Both the position numbers and the translations under genes were made by a program. The notes under the pieces were generated by a model. That model saw only the letters and a program-made list of their open reading frames with translations. It was not told the DNA's origin and did not search any database. From an uncultured bacterium (GTDB lineage: Bacteria; Planctomycetota; UBA1135; UBA2386): a stretch of DNA of 32,537 nt. The stretch is taken from NCBI GenBank assembly GCA_937906475.1, contig CALCZA010000231.1, positions 1-32,537 of the forward strand, read 5' to 3'. The first letter of the stretch is position 1. Every line of letters starts with the position of its first letter. Below are positions 1 to 7,269 of this stretch, one piece after another.

Positions 1-140
1 ACCTCGACTGGACACTATTCAAGGTGTGGGAGCTTTGGCTCGTGCTCGGGGTTTCCGGCATCGGTGCGATCGCTGGGCTGGCGCCGGCAGTGAAGGGTTC
101 GATGACGCAGGTCGCCGACAATTTGGCGCAGAACTACTGA
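1..140 (+). CDS. C-terminal end of an FtsX-like ABC transporter permease (partial)
   Basis: The frame beginning at base 3 is open from the window edge to a TGA at 138-140 and gives about 45 residues. They form one hydrophobic helix (roughly LWLVLGVSGIGAIAGLAP) followed by a short polar tail ending VADNLAQNY. An IAGLxPA step followed by a 'VADNLA' tail is typical of the last membrane helix of FtsX/MacB-type permeases, whose conserved C-terminal motif marks the exit of the helix into the cytoplasm. The DUF3299 gene downstream fits, because such permeases often sit beside DUF3299 genes (family knowledge from memory). The substrate cannot be told. The call rests on a short fragment; another multi-pass membrane protein is possible. 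Confidence 0.5.
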   Translation, partial: LDWTLFKVWELWLVLGVSGIGAIAGLAPAVKGSMTQVADNLAQNY

Positions 141-299
141 TCGCGTGCTTGGTTGGCTGCGACGCAAGCGGCCGGCCACGCGTTGGCCCTCGGCGATCAC
201 ACGGATCTGGTTGCCGCATATGGCTCCTTGTTTGCTTGGCCCAATCGCAACCGGGCCGGCGCTCAGTTCGACCGGCGCGATCTTGCCTAGGTGCCTATA

Positions 300-322
300 A
301 GAACGGCCTCTAGGACCGTTCT
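300..322 (+). terminator. Hairpin between the permease and the DUF3299 gene
   Basis: AGAACGG (300-306) pairs with CCGTTCT (316-322), and CCT (307-309) pairs with AGG (312-314), leaving one bulged A at 315. This makes a 10-bp stem. No T-run follows, so it may be a Rho-independent-like terminator of weak type or simply an mRNA 3' structure. Confidence 0.35.
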
Positions 323-420
323 GCGGGCGGGGGCCGATGGAAATCTTGGTGGGATTGGTTCGATTCGGCTAATCGTCGTATACGATGGCCCTTCCGACCC
401 CTGATCCGGTCCAAATGACT

Positions 421-1239
421 ATGAAGACGCTGCTCGCAACGATCGCATTTTCCAGCCTGCTGACCTGTCAGTCGCCTGCATCAGCCGAGACTGAGTTCCA
501 GTGGGGTATGGGTGTTAGCGCTGGCATCGGCGCAGAGGCCCAGATCACGGCTGACAAGTGCAGCGTTCAAGATCCGAAGCCCGCGGCCAAGAAGCAGGAC
601 CCGAAGCCGGCTGTAAAGAAGCCAGATCCGAAGAAGCCAGATCCGAAGAAGCAGGATCCGAAGCCTGGCAAGAACGAGAAGGACCCCAAAAAGGATCCGA
701 AGGCGAACGGTAAGGAAGAGCCTCGCATCGATCGCCCCGATGAGAATCAGCCGGTTCCGACTGGCACCGATCCGGCCGACATCGCCGCGATGAAGAGTGC
801 CGAGGACATGCTGCGCGCCGAGAAGCGCCTGCAGCAGGAGATCAGGGCCGGCAAGATCACTGGCCTCGACAAGATTCTGCCGTTCGATGAACTGACGTCG
901 TGGCCCTACGAACACGGTCTCAAGGGCATGCCGAAGCGCGTCAAGAAGCTGTCCGGTAAGAAGGTGCTGATGACGGGTTTCATGCTGCCGATCGACGAAG
1001 TGCAGAACATCAAAGAGTTCCTGCTCGTCGAGTCGCTGTGGTCGTGCTGCTACGGCCAACCGCCAGATATCCACGGCATCGTGCGCGTGGTCATGCCGAA
1101 GAAGAAGACGACCGACTACTTTTTCGACCCGCTGAAGCTGATCGGCACGTTCAAGGTCGAGGCGACGATGATGGACGGCTATTGCGTCGACATCTACCAG
1201 TTGCACTGCGAGACGCTTGAGGCGTTGAAGTTTAAGTAG
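421..1239 (+). CDS. Secreted DUF3299-domain protein with Lys/Pro/Asp repeat linker
   Basis: A 272-residue protein. Residues 1-22 form a signal peptide (MKTLLATIAFSSLL..., ending in an ASA|E type I cleavage site), so the protein should act in the periplasm or outside the membrane. Residues 50-100 are a low-complexity linker of DPKK and PDPKK units. The folded part, about 140-272, carries the DUF3299 pattern: V-L-M-T-G-F-M-L-P at 182-190, then SCCYGQPPDIH at 208-218 with the paired Cys209-Cys210 and His218, which could bind metal or form disulfides. The molecular role of DUF3299 is not established; its frequent place beside ABC ATPase/FtsX permease genes suggests a link to metal or envelope transport. 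In-frame ATGs also lie at 385 and 415, but 421 gives the best signal peptide. No SD sequence is visible. Confidence 0.8.
   Translation: MKTLLATIAFSSLLTCQSPASAETEFQWGMGVSAGIGAEAQITADKCSVQDPKPAAKKQDPKPAVKKPDPKKPDPKKQDPKPGKNEKDPKKDPKANGKEEPRIDRPDENQPVPTGTDPADIAAMKSAEDMLRAEKRLQQEIRAGKITGLDKILPFDELTSWPYEHGLKGMPKRVKKLSGKKVLMTGFMLPIDEVQNIKEFLLVESLWSCCYGQPPDIHGIVRVVMPKKKTTDYFFDPLKLIGTFKVEATMMDGYCVDIYQLHCETLEALKFK
616..660 (+). repeat. Three tandem 15-bp units coding KKPDP/KKQDP
   Basis: Units at 616-630, 631-645 and 646-660 read AAGAAGCCAGATCCG, with only the third changed (CAG for CCA and GAT kept). They code residues 66-80 of the DUF3299 protein and are flanked by looser DPKP units. This is an in-frame repeat that can change length without breaking the reading frame. 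Confidence 0.8.
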
Positions 1240-1250
1240 GCGACCTCTCT

Positions 1251-1293
1251 TGGCCCGCTCCGGAGTGGGCCCCAACGCTGGCTTTACGCCAGC
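1251..1293 (+). terminator. Two tandem hairpins after the DUF3299 gene
   Basis: GGCCCGCT (1252-1259) pairs with AGTGGGCC (1264-1271, one G-T pair) around a CCGG loop. GCTGGC (1277-1282) pairs with GCCAGC (1288-1293). They begin 12 bases after the stop codon, which suits a transcript end, although no T-run follows. The left arm recurs exactly at 4180-4188. Confidence 0.5.
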
Positions 1294-1444
1294 CATCCCA
1301 GCTGTCGCAGGTCACTCGATGACCGCCATCTGGCTCCGATGCAGCCAGCTGTAGCCCGCTTTCTATGCGCATCGGCCGCTGCCATCGAGGTTGGCCTGCA
1401 CTAGGCACAAGTTCGGGCCCGCCCGGTGCCGATAGCTGGAGACG

Positions 1445-2905
1445 ATGGCACCCCGAATAGAACGTCGCCCGCGAGGTTGGTCGCTAACGCGCCGTCTGGT
1501 CGTAGCTTTGTCGATCGGCGCATTCTTCGTCGCCGTCGTGCTTGGCTTCCTAGGCGCGGATCGCGACAACCAACACCAGTCCGCTGTGCAAGCGACGGCC
1601 GAGCAGGATGCCGCGATCGCTATGGCCGAACGTGCGGCGCCGCTGCTCGACAGCGCCGACGTAATGCGTTTGTCGGTTCTTGCTGCTGTCGTACGCGATC
1701 AGATTGGTGGCCGCGTGCTTGTTATCGATCGCACCGGCAACGTCGTCATCGACTCCGCCTTGGTGCTCGGCAATCGTAAGATGTCGCTGCTGGCAGCGAC
1801 GATGCCCTTCCAGCGCACGACCGAAATTGGCACTGGCGAGTCGATGCGCGAAAGCCTCGCGGCTGTGCGCTTTGGCGGCGAGGTCATTGGCGAAGTTCGT
1901 CTGCAGTGTGAGCCACGCAAGTTCCTCTCGGCGTTTGATCTGACTTGGTTCGGCCTCGTGCTATTGAGTTGCCTGAGCTTGGTCGCCGTTGCGGCGATGC
2001 TCGGCCACTACTGGTCCGCGCGCATTCGTGGCGCGACTGATGCGTTGATCCGTTTGGCTGCCGGCGAAGTCGCGGGTGTTGCCCCGGAGGGCGCCGAGAG
2101 TGAACTGCAAGATCTTAGTTCGGCCATGCGCGAACTCGAGAATGGCATGCAGGACGGTCTGCAGCGAGTGGGGGATGGTTACGTCGCGATGGCGTTGCAA
2201 GTAGTCGATAGCCTGGAGACGCGCCGCTTGGTGCCGCCGGGCCATGGTGACCGCACGTCTGGGCTGGCCGGGCGCATTGCCGAGCGACTGCAGTTGCTCG
2301 ATGCCGACCGCAACGAATTGGATGTCGCGTGCCGCCTCGTCGACCTTGGCAAGGCTTCCGTGCGTTCGTCGATCCTGCAGAAGCAGGGGGAATTGACTGC
2401 CGCCGAATCGAGGTCCTTGGAACACCATCCGGTGCACGCCGCAGAGCAGCTTGAGTGTGTGCCGGCTTTGCGCCGCGTCGCCAAGATCCTGCGCCACCAA
2501 CTAGAACGCTATGACGGCCGCGGCACGCCGGACGGCTTGCGCGGTGATCGCATGCCACTTGGCTCGCGCATTCTGGCGATTGCGTCTGCCTTCGACCTGT
2601 TGACGACGTGCGCTGAAGAGACGCCGCTCGAATGGTCGGAAGCGTTGCAGCAACTTGATATGGCCAAGGGCGAAGTGTTCGACCCGTGGTTGGTCGAGTT
2701 GTTCGTAGAAGAGATCGAACGCGATCCGCCGGCGTCTAGTGACCGCGAAGTGATGATTGTTCCCGGCGGTTCGTTGCCGTGGCGTACGGTCGATGGCGAT
2801 GGCGATGGCGATGACGAGGACGAGGCGGTGATCGAGCTGAACAGCGAGTTGAACCGCGAACTGGAAGTCATGCTCGACGACTTTCCGTTTGAGGAACACC
2901 CATGA
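1445..2905 (+). CDS. Membrane-anchored HD-GYP-like protein with degenerate active site
   Basis: A 486-residue protein with a membrane helix at about 17-38, an extracytoplasmic sensor-like segment (about 40-165), a second helix (about 168-188) and a cytoplasmic part aligning with HD-GYP cyclic-di-GMP phosphodiesterases (about 255-390). Visible matches are H267 of the opening HSxRV region, the K303 end of HDxGK, HHP at 327-329 and ERYDGRGTP at 354-362. Key ligands are changed: HD reads V299-D300, the HHE triad reads QLE (352-354), GYP reads GTP, and the Asp of the vADxxDAL motif is Ser381. It is therefore likely a binding or signalling pseudo-enzyme rather than an active phosphodiesterase (inference). 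The C-terminus has an acidic DGDGDGDDEDE stretch. The start is supported by GGAG at 1438-1441. The stop overlaps the next gene by ATGA. Confidence 0.75.
   Translation: MAPRIERRPRGWSLTRRLVVALSIGAFFVAVVLGFLGADRDNQHQSAVQATAEQDAAIAMAERAAPLLDSADVMRLSVLAAVVRDQIGGRVLVIDRTGNVVIDSALVLGNRKMSLLAATMPFQRTTEIGTGESMRESLAAVRFGGEVIGEVRLQCEPRKFLSAFDLTWFGLVLLSCLSLVAVAAMLGHYWSARIRGATDALIRLAAGEVAGVAPEGAESELQDLSSAMRELENGMQDGLQRVGDGYVAMALQVVDSLETRRLVPPGHGDRTSGLAGRIAERLQLLDADRNELDVACRLVDLGKASVRSSILQKQGELTAAESRSLEHHPVHAAEQLECVPALRRVAKILRHQLERYDGRGTPDGLRGDRMPLGSRILAIASAFDLLTTCAEETPLEWSEALQQLDMAKGEVFDPWLVELFVEEIERDPPASSDREVMIVPGGSLPWRTVDGDGDGDDEDEAVIELNSELNRELEVMLDDFPFEEHP
2792..2815 (+). repeat. GATGGC hexanucleotide run
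   Basis: Three exact GATGGC units (2792-2809) followed by GATGAC code the Asp-Gly tract near the end of the HD-GYP-like protein. It is an in-frame microsatellite. Confidence 0.8.
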
Positions 2906-4068
2906 GAATGCTCGTGCTGACGGCTTTGCTGCTGGGTACTTCCTGCAGCCTTCCGCCAAAGGATCCCTTTGTTGCTGCCGAACGCGCCTTGCGCTGCAAC
3001 GACCTGTTGCGGGCCCTGCAGGCATACGACGCCGTGCCGGTTGCCCATGCCCGTTATCCCGACGCCCGCGCTGCCGCCGGCGACGTGGAACAACGCATGC
3101 GTCGTTGCCACGAACTGATTCTCGATGCCTTAATGCTGCGCTCGGAATGGCGCGATGCCGAGGCTCTCGATGCCTTGCAGCGTGCGCGTCAGCACTGGCC
3201 GCAGCAGCCGAACTTGAAGCAGTGGATTGCTGCAACCGAGAAGCGGATGCAGTTGTTTGCGGAGCGAGATTCTTCGATGGAGACGCCAGTTGCTGAGCTG
3301 CCAGCATCTCCGATAGTCGAAGTGGCGAAGATCGGCCGTCCGCAGTTGCCAGTTGCCGTCGAGGTTGACTTAATGGAAGTCGCTGTCTCGGATGATGATC
3401 CATTGTCGGTAGGCGTCGCATCGGCCCCCCCGTCACCGTCGCAGCCAAACGTGTCTTCACCAGCGACTGGTCGAGATCCGGTCGAAGTTCCGGCTGTTAG
3501 TGTGCCACAGCCGATGCTGCCGGAAGTGCCGCGCAACCCGGCGAAGGCTGGGTCGCAGGTTGCGGTTGCTGATCTAACAACCAGTGATTCGCCCGCATCG
3601 CCTGCGATTACAGGGCCGGTTGCCAAACCATCCATCGCCAAGTCGGTCGCAAGCAATCCGCTAGGCGTTAGTTCTTCGGAACCTACCGGAAAGCCGATTG
3701 TCGCATCGCCTGAGTCTTCGACGACCACGAAGCCATCTTCGGTCAAGGTGACGAAGCGCTTGCCCACTGGTGAAGATCCCGTGGTCCTTGGCTTGGTCGT
3801 CGTCGAAGCGCGACTGGGTCGTGGCGAACTGGCGCTAGCCGTTCGAGACTTGCTCGAGCTATCGGGTCGTTTCAGCGACGATGTGCGCGTCAACCGCCGC
3901 TTGAGTCGCTTACTGCACCAGCGTGCGTTGATGAGTTACGGGCAGGGCTCCGTTGCGGCGGCCGTGACCGATTGGCGTCGCGTGCTCGAGATCGAGCCTG
4001 ACAACCTCGCTGTGAAGAAGCTACTACAGCGAGCGTTGGCTGAGTCGCGGGCCGAGAAGAAGAGCTAG
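2902..4068 (+). CDS. Predicted lipoprotein with Pro/Ser/Val-rich linker and C-terminal TPR-like repeats
   Basis: A 388-residue protein. The N-terminus MRMLVLTALLLGTSC looks like a lipoprotein signal with Cys15 as lipidation site, although Gly-Thr-Ser before Cys is not the ideal lipobox. Residues 20-120 are helical, with paired patterns like 'AERALRCNDLLRALQAYDAV' that resemble tetratricopeptide helices. Residues 125-290 are a low-complexity Ser/Pro/Val/Ala linker. Residues 295-385 contain TPR-like helices (for example AAVTDWRRVLEIEPDN). The family is not recognised; TPR lipoproteins usually serve as scaffolds. Its ATG overlaps the stop of the HD-GYP-like gene (ATGA), so the two are probably co-translated and may work together, with the lipoprotein on the outer face of the membrane. 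Another in-frame ATG is at 2908. Confidence 0.7.
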   Translation: MRMLVLTALLLGTSCSLPPKDPFVAAERALRCNDLLRALQAYDAVPVAHARYPDARAAAGDVEQRMRRCHELILDALMLRSEWRDAEALDALQRARQHWPQQPNLKQWIAATEKRMQLFAERDSSMETPVAELPASPIVEVAKIGRPQLPVAVEVDLMEVAVSDDDPLSVGVASAPPSPSQPNVSSPATGRDPVEVPAVSVPQPMLPEVPRNPAKAGSQVAVADLTTSDSPASPAITGPVAKPSIAKSVASNPLGVSSSEPTGKPIVASPESSTTTKPSSVKVTKRLPTGEDPVVLGLVVVEARLGRGELALAVRDLLELSGRFSDDVRVNRRLSRLLHQRALMSYGQGSVAAAVTDWRRVLEIEPDNLAVKKLLQRALAESRAEKKS

Positions 4069-4104
4069 CGGCATTGCGCCCGCCCGAACTTTCTGAATAG
4101 CACC

Positions 4105-4325
4105 TGCCCTCGGTGGGGCATCTCTGTGCTTGGAATCGCTTGCTTCAAGCGAGTTGGTTCGAGCGACGGTTCGAACCGGTGGCCCGCTGATGGAGCGGGC
4201 AGAAAAAGGAGCCGGGGGTTAAACTTCGGGAAAAAGGGGAAGAAGGAGAGTCAAGTTTTTACGTCCGTCGCGGACAACCCCCGGCAATGTGTCAGTTCCT
4301 GCGCAGCTACTCGATGAGAGAGCTG
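4105..4325 (+). ncRNA. Candidate structured RNA: serial hairpins and a three-way junction
   Basis: The gap holds a dense run of complementary arms. H1: TGCCCT 4105-4110 with GGGGCA 4115-4120. H2: TCGCTT 4136-4141 with AAGCGA 4147-4152. H3: GGTTCGA 4156-4162 with TCGAACC 4171-4177. H4: GCCCGCT 4182-4188 with AGCGGGC 4194-4200. P1: GCCGGGGGTT 4211-4220 with AACCCCCGGC 4276-4285. P1 encloses P2 (AAACTT 4221-4226 with AAGTTT 4253-4258) and P3 (GTCCG 4263-4267 with CGGAC 4271-4275), joined with 0, 4 and 0 unpaired bases. H5: CAGCT 4304-4308 with AGCTG 4321-4325, plus inner CTC/GAG. The P2 loop is a purine-rich stretch. It matches no RNA family I know. The strand is assumed; transcription is not shown. 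Confidence 0.35.
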
Positions 4326-4349
4326 AATAGGTATGTTCGTTCTAAGTGC

Positions 4350-4363
4350 CGATCATGTGATCG
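4350..4363. promoter_or_regulatory. Perfect 14-bp dyad in the gap before hyuA's 3' end
   Basis: CGATCA-TG-TGATCG is a perfect inverted repeat with a 2-base centre. It could be an operator for a dimeric regulator or a small hairpin. No gene start lies directly next to it. The rest of the gap, 4364-4542, shows nothing convincing. Confidence 0.25.
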
Positions 4364-4542
4364 AAGCCGCTCATGCTGCGTGCAACGCTAGCAACGTCTT
4401 CAAGCCCACAGGTCGACAACCGAATGCTACCTCATGATTTGATTGCGGTCAATCGTCGGTTTTCGGTAGTTATTCCCGCTTGGTATCCCGACTCAGGGTG
4501 ACTGTTTGGGGAGAACCCATGAGGAAATCAATCGAACCGCCG

Positions 4543-6498
4543 TTAGCACCGGGCGATCCGCAAGCCGAATGGTGACAGCCTTAGCTGGCACTTGGCCGGG
4601 ACCAATGTCGTAGCTGTGGATTCCTCAATGATCGCGGGGCCATGGAGCGGTTGGGAGGTCAGTGATTGGCGATCGTAGATCGGCAGCGCTCGCCCTCCGA
4701 GAGGCGGCCGGCGGGTCATGGCTGGCGTCGGGGCCCGGCGGGTTGTGGCGGTGCTCGGCAGTTCGGCCGCGGGCAGGGCGCTGGCCGCGCACTCGGCTCG
4801 GGCTCGCAACTGCACGATCTCGATCGGCGCGTCGGTGGCGAACCCGAATCGGCGTTGGTGTTCGGCCAAGAAGTTTATCGCCAGGCGTCGGGTCAGCGGC
4901 AGTCGCAGGCAGGCTCCTTGCCCTTGGTAGCGCACCATCGCTTCGACGCGGCCCCGGTTGCGTTTGCCGTTGAGCAGGCCTTGTGCCTGCGCTAGCAACT
5001 CCTGGCCGCGGGCGAGGATTTCAGTTAGGCCGCCCGAACTCAGCGAAGCGCGCACCGCTTCGGTGACTTCGGTGGCCTCGCCCGCCAACGCGAGTCCGAC
5101 CGCGGAGAACGCTCCCGGATGGCTCGGCATGACGGCACTTGGCATGCCTAGTTGCAGCATCAACGACGCGGCGTGCAGTCCGCCGGCCCCGCCGTACGCG
5201 ACTAGTGGCACGTGGGCTGGGTCGACCGCGCGCTCGGCCGTGATCACCAGGATGGCGCGCGCCATGGTCGCGTCGGCAACTGTCAGGATGCCTTCAGCGG
5301 TTTGGCGCGGCGTCATGCTGAGTTGCTTGGCGAGCCGTTCGATGGCGCGCACGGAGGCATCGACATCAATCGGGAACGCGCCGGCTAGCAGCGTGTCCGG
5401 ACCGAGATGGCCGAGGGCGACGTGCGCATCCGTGACGGTTGGTTCGCTGCCTTTGCCGTAGCACGCCGGCCCTGGATCGGCACCGGCACTCTGCGGTCCA
5501 ACGCGCAGGGCGCCGCCTGCATCGGCGTAGGCGATGCTGCCACCACCGGCGGCGACTGTGTGTACCGGAACCGTTGGCAGCGGCAACGGCAGGCCCGCAA
5601 TGGCACCTTCGTTTGATAGCGAGGTTTCGCGTTCGACGAGGCAAACGTCGGCCGACGTGCCGCCCATGTCGAAAGCCGCCACCTGGTCCATCTGCAGTCG
5701 TCGCGCAACCTGTCCGGCTGCTAGAACGCCGCCGGCTGGCCCGGAGAACATGGCGCGAGAAGGGAACTGCGCGGCTTCCTCCGGCGGCAGGATGCCGAGG
5801 CTCGAACGCAGCAGTCGTAACGTGCCGTTGCCGATGCCGTCTGCGACGCGGCGCGTGTAGCGGCCGACGACCGGCGCGATCGCTGCGTTCAGGATGGTGG
5901 CGCTGAACCGTTCGTATTCACCGAAGGCCGGCAGCAGATCGGCGCTGCACGTGATCGGGACTTCTGGCAGCGCGCGGCGCAAGGCCTGTTGCAGTCGGTG
6001 TTCGTCGTGGGCATCCGCTGGAGAGTGCAGCAACCCGATGGCGATCGCTTCGGGGCGCAGTTTCTTGACGGCTGCGACGGCCTTGGCGATCGCTTCGCGG
6101 GTCAGCGCTTCGACGACTTCGCCACCGGCGCCGCGGCGGCAGGCGACTCCGACGCGCAGTCGCCTGGGAACTGGCGGCACGGCGCGGTGCGGGTCGAGGG
6201 CGTAGAGATCGACGCGTTCTTGTCGGCCAATTTCGATCAGGTCCTCGCAACCGCTGTTGGTGACGAACACCGTGCGGGCGAGGTTTCCGGTCAGGGTCGC
6301 ATTGAGTCCGACAGTCGTGCCGTGCACGAGGTCGACGGCTTCGTCCGGGCTTTGTCGAACGGCTTCGAGCCCGTCCAGCACCGCGCGCGACGGGTCATCG
6401 GGCGTCGACCGCAGTTTGTGCACCAGCATCTTGCGGCCGCGGATGCGTACCACGTCGGTGAAGGTGCCGCCTGTGTCGATGCCAATACGAGTAGCCAC
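4543..6498 (-). CDS. hyuA: Hydantoinase/oxoprolinase family protein, HyuA-type subunit
   Basis: A 651-residue protein starting with GTG. The N-terminus MATRIGIDTGGTFTDVV is the hallmark phosphate-binding loop of the Hydant_A_N domain (to about residue 165). The ASKHA-type Hydantoinase_A domain follows (about 185-460, with FDMGGTSADVCLV near 275-290), then the C-terminal domain ending GPAIIEESTATTLVP. The family performs ATP-dependent opening of hydantoins, 5-oxoproline or related cyclic amides, and also includes acetone carboxylase subunits; the substrate cannot be assigned. HyuA normally works with HyuB, usually the next gene, and none is in this window. The length is slightly short for the family (about 680-720 residues), but both ends look complete. 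It is transcribed alone, away from plsY and towards the structured gap. No SD is visible. Confidence 0.88.
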   Translation of the reverse strand: MATRIGIDTGGTFTDVVRIRGRKMLVHKLRSTPDDPSRAVLDGLEAVRQSPDEAVDLVHGTTVGLNATLTGNLARTVFVTNSGCEDLIEIGRQERVDLYALDPHRAVPPVPRRLRVGVACRRGAGGEVVEALTREAIAKAVAAVKKLRPEAIAIGLLHSPADAHDEHRLQQALRRALPEVPITCSADLLPAFGEYERFSATILNAAIAPVVGRYTRRVADGIGNGTLRLLRSSLGILPPEEAAQFPSRAMFSGPAGGVLAAGQVARRLQMDQVAAFDMGGTSADVCLVERETSLSNEGAIAGLPLPLPTVPVHTVAAGGGSIAYADAGGALRVGPQSAGADPGPACYGKGSEPTVTDAHVALGHLGPDTLLAGAFPIDVDASVRAIERLAKQLSMTPRQTAEGILTVADATMARAILVITAERAVDPAHVPLVAYGGAGGLHAASLMLQLGMPSAVMPSHPGAFSAVGLALAGEATEVTEAVRASLSSGGLTEILARGQELLAQAQGLLNGKRNRGRVEAMVRYQGQGACLRLPLTRRLAINFLAEHQRRFGFATDAPIEIVQLRARAECAASALPAAELPSTATTRRAPTPAMTRRPPLGGRALPIYDRQSLTSQPLHGPAIIEESTATTLVPAKCQLRLSPFGLRIARC

Positions 6499-6645
6499 GA
6501 GCGAGGGACGTTAGCCACCAATGGCTGCGAACGCACGGAGCTTGCTGATCCGTGGCTCTCGGGCCCGTCGATCTGGGGTCGGACTTGCGCGAACTGCGAT
6601 CGACCTTGGCGGAGGACCCGGTGCATGGCTTAGCTTGTCCGCTGA

Positions 6646-7269
6646 ATGCTGTCGGTGATCGATTACCTAGAACTGGCTCCACGCGCGCTCGGCGCGTTTT
6701 TTTTGGGCGCCATTCCGTTTGCGTGGCTGATTGTCCGTATGTGCAAGGGCATCGACGTGCGCACGCTCGGCAGCGGCAATGTCGGCGCGACCAACGCTAG
6801 TCGCGCATTCAGCGGCAAGGGCGCACGTATCGGCGTGTTCTTGGTGGTCTACTTGCTGGACGCCGGCAAAGGATTGTTCGCAACGCAACTTGGTTGGGGC
6901 TGCGACTCACTGGTCGCTGCCGTGATTTGTGCCGCGTGCGGGATTCTCGGCCACGTGTTCACACCGTTCCTCGGCGGGCGCGGCGGCAAGGGCGTCGCGG
7001 CGGCCTCGGGTGCTTTGGTCGCGCTCGATTGGCGGGTCACCGCGATTGGCTTGGCTGTGTTCTTTCTGGTGCGCGCTTCGACTGGGCAAGTGTTCTTGGG
7101 CAGCTTGGCACTTGGCCTCGGTTTGGCCGGGGCGGCGGTTGGCATCGATCCCGTCAATGCATTCGGGAATCGTCTGCCGCTGACGATCTTAACGATCTTG
7201 ATCGCGGTCTTTCTGTTTTGGACCCACCGCAGCAACCTGCAGAAGTTCCTATCCTCGAGAAAGTCATGA
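6646..7269 (+). CDS. plsY: Acyl-phosphate:glycerol-3-phosphate acyltransferase PlsY
   Basis: A 207-residue multi-pass inner-membrane protein. PlsY moves an acyl group from acyl-phosphate to glycerol-3-phosphate, the first committed step of phospholipid synthesis in most bacteria. The family's loops are clear: LGSGNVGATNASR at 41-53 and GHVFTPFLGGRGGKGVA at 102-118. The C-terminus is a hydrophobic helix and a short basic tail. The last codons overlap the ATG of gpsA (ATGA at 7266-7269), so the enzyme that uses glycerol-3-phosphate and the one that makes it are translationally coupled. The 147-bp gap to the divergent hyuA gene must hold both promoters; no clear -35/-10 pair could be picked out. 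No SD precedes the ATG. Confidence 0.95.
   Translation: MLSVIDYLELAPRALGAFFLGAIPFAWLIVRMCKGIDVRTLGSGNVGATNASRAFSGKGARIGVFLVVYLLDAGKGLFATQLGWGCDSLVAAVICAACGILGHVFTPFLGGRGGKGVAAASGALVALDWRVTAIGLAVFFLVRASTGQVFLGSLALGLGLAGAAVGIDPVNAFGNRLPLTILTILIAVFLFWTHRSNLQKFLSSRKS

Noticed and set aside
26..313. Open frame over the left end, 95 codons
   Set aside because: It overlaps the better frame of the permease tail and has Arg/Gly/Cys-rich composition typical of a shifted GC-rich frame.
2501..3460. Long minus-strand ORF opposite the HD-GYP-like and lipoprotein genes
   Set aside because: The product is Arg/Ala/Ser/Gln-rich without domains; the plus-strand genes have clear motifs and ATGA coupling.
4163..4200. 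tRNA-like GGTTCGAAC and hammerhead-like CTGATGG
   Set aside because: The stem around TTCGAAC does not pair as a T-arm, and no acceptor or anticodon arm fits. After CTGATGG there is no stem II followed by GAAA, so neither a tRNA nor a hammerhead ribozyme is supported.
4126..4317. 63-codon ORF inside the structured gap
   Set aside because: It lies exactly over the hairpins and junction, has a Lys/Arg/Gly-rich product caused by the purine tract, and has no SD. The RNA structure explains the sequence better.
4519..4575. 18-codon plus-strand ORF with GGGGAG upstream, overlapping the end of hyuA
   Set aside because: It is too short, sits antisense to a real gene end and has no feature beyond the SD-like bases.
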